From: WAPX01 sp964622075
GTDB taxonomy: Archaea > Halobacteriota > Archaeoglobi > Archaeoglobales > Archaeoglobaceae
Assembly: GCA_964622075.1 (NCBI GenBank)
Contig: CAZUMR010000004.1
Location: 1-23,752 of the forward strand
DNA length: 23,752 nucleotides
Direction: 5' to 3'
The position numbers and the translations under genes were made by a program. The notes beneath the pieces are model-generated. The model was not told the DNA's origin. It did no database searches and saw only the letters and a list, made by a program, of their open reading frames with translations. This document shows, one piece after another, positions 21,120-23,752 of this stretch; within the stretch, counting starts at the first letter, position 1; each line of letters opens with the position of its first letter.

Positions 21120-22025
21120 ATGGAAATAAGGAAGCTCCAGCTCATTGGGGGCTCAAGTTACATGGTGAGCCTGCCCAAGAGCTGGATAGCTGCAAACTCT
21201 CTGAAGAAAGGAGACGAACTCATTCTTCACGTTGACGTTAATCACATTCGCATTCACCCGAAGAACGTTAACAGCTCGACAAAAGGCAGAATAAAGTTAT
21301 CTCGATGCGATTACAGCTTTCTAAGGAGATTTATACATTCTCTCTACATTCAGGGACTTGATGAGATAGTTGTGGAGGGAGATTTCAACAGCTGTTCCAT
21401 CACGAGGGTCAGCGATATAGCGAGAAACCTGATGGGAATGGAAATAATTGATGCAAGAGAGGATAGAATCGTTCTGAAGTGCATAGCAGAAGCGAGTCTG
21501 GATGAGGTAATGAACAGGTTTGCTCAGATAGTTTCGAACATGTTTCAGCTCGTCAAAAGAGGATTGAAAAAGAGAGATTCGAGGGAGTTCAAGGACATAA
21601 TAAAACTTGAGAGGGATGCTGACAGGCTTTACATGCTCGCAGTTAGGAAGATGAACAAGATGCTCAGGGAATTCTCATGTCCTACCAACTGGGATGAACT
21701 AAGGTTTGTGCTCGGCGTGAGAACAGTCTCCAAGCACATGGAAGATATAGCAGATCTTGTTTACAGCTTCTCAACAAAAGCATCAGCAAATCCTGAGGGA
21801 TTTTCCACATACATACCTGACGTTACAGAGGCTAAAAGGCTGTTCGAGAACGCTTACAGGTCTTACGTGGACAGCGATGTCGCTCTTGCTGAGGAAACAA
21901 TTCACGCCGCTGAACAGCTTCAAAAAGTTGCAAGTGGTGAGATGCTGTGTATATCCATGCAGATAAGGGGTATTGGGGAGATAGCGTTTAATAAGGCCGT
22001 CAGGGAAGCGACGATTTTTGAATAA
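21120..22025 (+). CDS. AbrB-PhoU phosphate uptake regulator
   Basis: 301 aa. Residues 1-48 are an AbrB/SpoVT DNA-binding domain (MEIRKLQLIGGSSYMVSLPK, KGDELILHVD). Residues from about 105 form PhoU-like helical bundles (MNRFAQIVSNMFQLV, ERDADRLYMLAVRKMNKML, VSKHMEDIADLVYSF) with the E-R-D-A-D and H-M-E-D-I-A-D metal-binding patterns. This fusion is common in archaea, usually called phosphate uptake regulator PhoU. No pst phosphate transporter genes are present here, so its target is not shown. The longest frame begins at TTG 21096, but ATG 21120 matches both the TATA spacing and the family N-terminus. Confidence 0.92.
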   Translation: MEIRKLQLIGGSSYMVSLPKSWIAANSLKKGDELILHVDVNHIRIHPKNVNSSTKGRIKLSRCDYSFLRRFIHSLYIQGLDEIVVEGDFNSCSITRVSDIARNLMGMEIIDAREDRIVLKCIAEASLDEVMNRFAQIVSNMFQLVKRGLKKRDSREFKDIIKLERDADRLYMLAVRKMNKMLREFSCPTNWDELRFVLGVRTVSKHMEDIADLVYSFSTKASANPEGFSTYIPDVTEAKRLFENAYRSYVDSDVALAEETIHAAEQLQKVASGEMLCISMQIRGIGEIAFNKAVREATIFE

Positions 22026-22085
22026 TCCTTCTTCTGCTGGATGAGTTTTTTAGTTGATTGTAGAGTTTTTGAAATGGCACATCAG

Positions 22086-22103
22086 TAATAAAATAAAAAC
22101 AAT
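22086..22103 (-). terminator. T-rich terminator of the C/D box sRNA
   Basis: On the minus strand, TTGTTTTTATTTTATTACTG begins about 12 nt after the terminal stem of the sRNA. This is the expected oligo-T stop for a small archaeal RNA. Confidence 0.5.
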
Positions 22104-22114
22104 ATATCAATATA

Positions 22115-22180
22115 GGAAAGCTCAGAACTCAATACCCTCATCACAGTTACCTCAGAGGGGTCCATTCATCATCGCTCAAA
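22115..22180 (-). ncRNA. C/D box guide sRNA (rRNA/tRNA 2'-O-methylation)
   Basis: Read on the minus strand: box C ATGATGA (22172-22166), a 10-nt spacer ATGGACCCCT, box D' CTGA (22155-22152), 7-nt linker GGTAACT, box C' GTGATGA (22144-22138), 12-nt spacer GGGTATTGAGTT, box D CTGA (22125-22122). GAGC before box C (22177-22174) can pair with GCTT after box D (22121-22118). All four boxes match consensus and the spacers have archaeal lengths. The RNA would bind L7Ae, Nop5 and fibrillarin. By the N+5 rule, the D guide predicts methylation of the C at position 5 of AACUCAAUACCC, and the D' guide the fifth base (G) of AGGGGUCCAU. Targets have not been checked; exact ends are approximate. Confidence 0.85.
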
Positions 22181-22217
22181 TCAGAAATCAAAAGCTGGAA
22201 AGATAACTCTTGCGACA

Positions 22218-22227
22218 CTTTTTTAAC
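22218..22227 (+). promoter_or_regulatory. TATA box of argG, possibly shared with the sRNA
   Basis: CTTTTTTAAC is centred near 22223, with ATG 22248 25 nt downstream. The element is nearly symmetric; on the minus strand it reads GTTAAAAAAG and would start transcription near 22197, upstream of the C/D sRNA. Confidence 0.5.
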
Positions 22228-22247
22228 TCAGCGGGACAAGTAGTGGC

Positions 22248-23426
22248 ATGAGCAAAGTCGTGCTCTCGTACTCTGGTGGGCTGGATACAACCGTATGCAT
22301 CCCCCTGCTAAAGGAAAGGTACGGTTTTGACGAAGTGGTTACAGTTACAGTTGACATCGGTCAGCCAAGAAGTGATATTGAGGAGGCTGAAAGAAAGGGC
22401 AATCTTTATGCTGATAAACATTACACTGTTGATGCAAGAAAAGATTACGTTAAAGCTCTCTTTCAGTTAATAAAAGCAAATGGTTGTTATGAAGGATACG
22501 TGCTTGGAACAGCTTTAGCGAGACCGATAATTGCAGAAAAAATAGTTGAAGTGGCAAGGAAGGAAAAAGCTGAAGCGATAGCCCACGGATGCACGGGAAA
22601 GGGAAACGATCAGCTCAGATTTGAAAACATATTCCACCAGTACGGTTTTAAGGTGGTAGCTCCCATGAGGGAGCTTAACCTGACGAGAGAGTGGGAGATA
22701 GACTACGCTCAGAAACACGGTATAGAGGTACCAGTTACAAAAGAAAAACCATACAGCATTGATGAAAACCTCTGGAGCAGGAGTGTTGAGGGTGGAAAGC
22801 TTGAAGATCCTTCCTTCATACCCCCGGAGGATATATACGAGTGGACTGCAGGGTGGGATAAAGCGAAAGATGAACCTGAAATAATCAAAATTGGGTTTGA
22901 TAGAGGAATACCAACATCAGTAAACGACGTGAAGATGGATGGTTTTGAGCTGATAGAAAAGCTGAACGAGATTGCTGGCAGTCATGGGGTAGGCAGAACC
23001 GACATGATGGAGGACAGAGTTCTCGGTTTCAAGGCGAGGGAGAACTACGAGCACCCGGCAGCAACGGTTCTTGTAACGGCACACTACGACCTTGAAAGAC
23101 TCGTTCTCACAAGAAGGGAGCTGAAGTTCAAGAAGATAGTGGAAGAGGAGTGGGCTGAACTCGTTTACTACGGTTTGACGAATGATCCGCTGTTTGACGA
23201 TCTGAACGCTTTCATAGATAAGACTCAGGAAAGAGTAACCGGATGGGTTAAAGTCAGGCTGTTTAAAGGCAGTGTCATGCCTGTGGCGAGGGACTCTCCG
23301 TATTCCCTATACAGGGAAGAGCTCGTTTCTTTTGACAGGCAGGGTATAGATCAGAAGTACGCTGAGGGTTATTCAGTGTTCCACGGCATACAGGGGAGGA
23401 TTTACAGGAGGTTGTTTGATAACTGA
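22248..23426 (+). CDS. argG: Argininosuccinate synthase
   Basis: Joins citrulline and aspartate with ATP in arginine synthesis. 392 aa, full length. The N-type PP-loop SYSGGLDTT is at 7-15. Other family blocks are present: VDIGQP, GTALARPIIA, AHGCTGKGNDQLRFE, ENLWSRSVEGGKLEDP and SHGVGRTDMMEDRVLGFKARE. No alterations are visible. The ATG is predicted to be leaderless (TATA near 22223). It converges on the partial gene at the right edge. Together with argC 16 kb upstream it indicates arginine prototrophy; the arginine genes are dispersed, not clustered. Confidence 0.97.
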   Translation: MSKVVLSYSGGLDTTVCIPLLKERYGFDEVVTVTVDIGQPRSDIEEAERKGNLYADKHYTVDARKDYVKALFQLIKANGCYEGYVLGTALARPIIAEKIVEVARKEKAEAIAHGCTGKGNDQLRFENIFHQYGFKVVAPMRELNLTREWEIDYAQKHGIEVPVTKEKPYSIDENLWSRSVEGGKLEDPSFIPPEDIYEWTAGWDKAKDEPEIIKIGFDRGIPTSVNDVKMDGFELIEKLNEIAGSHGVGRTDMMEDRVLGFKARENYEHPAATVLVTAHYDLERLVLTRRELKFKKIVEEEWAELVYYGLTNDPLFDDLNAFIDKTQERVTGWVKVRLFKGSVMPVARDSPYSLYREELVSFDRQGIDQKYAEGYSVFHGIQGRIYRRLFDN

Positions 23427-23439
23427 TAAGACTGATAAG
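23422..23439. repeat. 9-bp tandem duplication over the argG stop codon
   Basis: ACTGATAAG occurs at 23422-23430 and 23431-23439. The argG TGA (23424-23426) lies in the first copy, and the second copy carries another TGA TAA in the same frame. T-rich repeats of TTTTGATAAG type follow to about 23465 and probably act as terminator. Confidence 0.8.
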
Positions 23440-23552
23440 TTTTGAAAGTTTTGATAAGTTTTATTAACTACCTATTTTGAAAATTATTTTAATGGGTCAA
23501 CGGCTGTAAGATCTAGCAAACAAAACAAATATATAAAAAAACTACACAAAAA

Positions 23553-23752
23553 CTACTCTATACCCAGGCTCTTCAGAATTGTCGAAATGTCAACATAGTG
23601 CTCCACTATTTCTCTGAACCTCTTCAACTTCTTCTCTCCCCTTATCCTCACTCTTCCAAAAGCCCTTCCAAGCTTTTCCGCAGTTGTGAGTGTGTCTTCC
23701 TTTACAAGTATTATCGGCACTCCATACTTTTCAGCCATGCCAAGTATTGTGG
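23553..23752 (-). CDS. C-terminal end of a DRTGG/BioD-like P-loop protein (5' truncated)
   Basis: The frame stays open to the window edge; about 66 residues are visible, starting ...TILGMAEKYGVPIILV. The pattern VPIILVKEDTLTTAEKLGRAFGRVRIRGEKKL followed by a helical tail matches the end of archaeal phosphotransacetylase-like proteins with an N-terminal BioD-like P-loop and a DRTGG domain. Those are about 350 aa and of unknown function. The internal ATG at 23738 is not the true start because the family motif begins before it. It converges on argG. Assignment rests on a short segment. Confidence 0.7.
   Translation of the reverse strand, partial: TILGMAEKYGVPIILVKEDTLTTAEKLGRAFGRVRIRGEKKLKRFREIVEHYVDISTILKSLGIE

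Noticed and set aside
1..23752. Mobile elements, CRISPR arrays, toxin-antitoxin or defence genes
   Set aside because: No transposase, integrase, spaced direct repeats or defence motifs were seen. The AbrB domain at 21120 is fused to PhoU and is not an antitoxin.

Overview
The window looks like chromosomal DNA of a hyperthermophilic euryarchaeon, most likely of the Archaeoglobi (Archaeoglobus, Geoglobus or Ferroglobus type). This is inferred from a Cdc48/VCP AAA+ ATPase, a class III archaeal PRPP synthetase, a PGF-CTERM surface-protein tail, an archaeal pilin-like leader, archaeal-only families such as DUF63, heavy use of AGA/AGG and ATA codons, and TATA boxes about 25 nt upstream of start codons. 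I could not run a database search, so the genus is not fixed.

Layout. 1-1000: tail of a PGF-CTERM surface protein, then endonuclease III. 987-5072, all minus: PRPP synthetase, a degenerate KaiC/RecA-like protein, a small DUF5371-like protein, and an operon of a DUF151 nuclease, a four-CBS protein with an HPF-like C-terminus, and an unknown 131-aa protein. 5164-8758: argC, divergent from a biotin ECF transporter operon (bioY, fused double ATPase, EcfT-like protein) preceded by a BirA-type operator. 8812-12503: a small exported protein, a large pilin-like surface protein with Ig-like repeats, and a SpoIIM/DUF63 membrane pair. 12598-16775: hisS with a lipoprotein, then a divergent UPF0104 flippase-like protein and GT2 glycosyltransferase. 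16908-23426: cdc48, purD, an AbrB-PhoU regulator and argG. The right edge cuts a DRTGG/BioD-like protein on the minus strand.

Between phoU and argG the minus strand carries a textbook archaeal C/D box guide sRNA (boxes C, D', C', D in order, a short terminal stem and a T-rich terminator). This is the clearest non-coding gene here.

The window is mostly housekeeping: arginine, purine, PRPP and histidyl-tRNA metabolism, DNA repair and proteostasis, mixed with envelope genes. There are no mobile elements, CRISPR arrays, tRNAs or rRNAs that I can see. No stretch over 300 bases lacks a gene; the largest gaps are 2822-3064, 9196-9426 and 22026-22247. The first genes of transcription units are mostly leaderless, with a TATA box 22-30 nt before the start codon. 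Genes inside operons tend to have Shine-Dalgarno sequences. This regularity was used to choose several start codons. The items most worth follow-up are the C/D sRNA, the BirA operator over the bioY TATA box, the CBS-HPF fusion operon, the cysteine cluster in the biotin-transporter ATPase linker, and the near-identical Walker A DNA in the two Cdc48 domains.
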